NCBI GenBank assembly: GCA_963823515.1
Contig: CAWGMB010000011.1
Location: forward strand, 68,564 to 132,563
Source: Miltoncostaea sp963823515
Lineage (GTDB): Bacteria > Actinomycetota > Thermoleophilia > Miltoncostaeales > Miltoncostaeaceae
Direction: 5' to 3'
DNA length: 64,000 bases
Below are positions 63,979 through 64,000 of the stretch, piece by piece; position 1 is the first letter of the stretch; each line of letters opens with the position of its first letter. The position numbers and the translations under genes are program-made. The notes under the pieces are model-generated. The model ran no database searches, was not told the DNA's origin, and saw only the letters and a list, made by a program, of their open reading frames with translations.

Positions 63979-64000
63979 GTCAGCTCCTCGATCCTCTCCC

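Overview
The window is very G+C-rich with strong third-position G/C bias and many GTG starts and 4-bp stop/start overlaps, which produces long antisense shadow frames. The gene set points to an actinobacterium, most likely class Thermoleophilia (Solirubrobacterales-like). It includes a flagellar-type chemotaxis cluster, a secreted NHL beta-propeller protein with GDGG repeats, DUF2277, XamI-type restriction, an AAA/TPR-linked class III cyclase and a DUF1365-CFA synthase. This placement is inference from gene content. No rRNA is present, and I see one tRNA and no CRISPR array.

Layout. 1-5.4 kb: a chemotaxis cluster, cheY(3' end)-cheB-cheR-cheA-cheD-cheY. Sigma-28-type promoters lie before cheA and cheY, and the first and last cheY 3' ends are identical over 143 bp. 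5.4-6.0 kb: two decayed genes (DUF2277 and DUF6529). 6-8.7 kb: tartronate semialdehyde reductase, hydroxypyruvate isomerase and a metzincin. 8.7-15 kb: zwf, a FIST plus GGDEF/HD-GYP signalling operon with a sigma-28-like promoter, GlsB, metF and a universal stress protein. 15-18.6 kb: a YpfJ-type metallopeptidase and a XamI-like restriction-modification pair. 18.6-22 kb: a TetR-regulated ABC-2 exporter and a FapA/DUF342 protein.

22-28 kb: a tightly packed five-gene group, NHL protein, ATP-grasp ligase, RraA-like protein, isocitrate/isopropylmalate dehydrogenase-like protein and a second ATP-grasp ligase. I cannot assign it to a known pathway, and it is the best candidate here for an undescribed biosynthetic system. 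28-35 kb: an L,D-transpeptidase, small proteins, then a membrane-lipid locus with a delta-9 type desaturase divergent from a flavin amine oxidase, a DUF1365-CFA synthase fusion and an SDR. 35-37.6 kb: a flavoprotein pseudogene, a possible short transcription unit with an extended Shine-Dalgarno and terminator, and tRNA-Glu. A 47-bp copy of the tRNA 3' half lies 1.76 kb downstream and encloses a patatin gene, which looks like a small tRNA-integrated island.

38-46 kb: a cyclase/AAA/TPR regulator, a 3'-truncated disulfide oxidoreductase, a small GNAT and a KefF/KefC-type potassium efflux pair. 46-56 kb: a glycosyltransferase, a three-subunit molybdopterin oxidoreductase with a NuoF-like/GltD-like/ferredoxin electron-input subunit, and moeA and mobA-DUF6457 for its cofactor. 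56-64 kb: glucose dehydrogenase with SMP-30 lactonase, DUF1269, a CMD-like protein, TMEM175-type and ClC-type channels, a SulP transporter, and a frameshifted aldose-1-epimerase stub at the right edge. Several neighbours form one logic: che plus FIST/GGDEF-HD-GYP for motility, desaturase plus CFA-type enzymes for lipid remodelling, and the molybdoenzyme with its cofactor genes.
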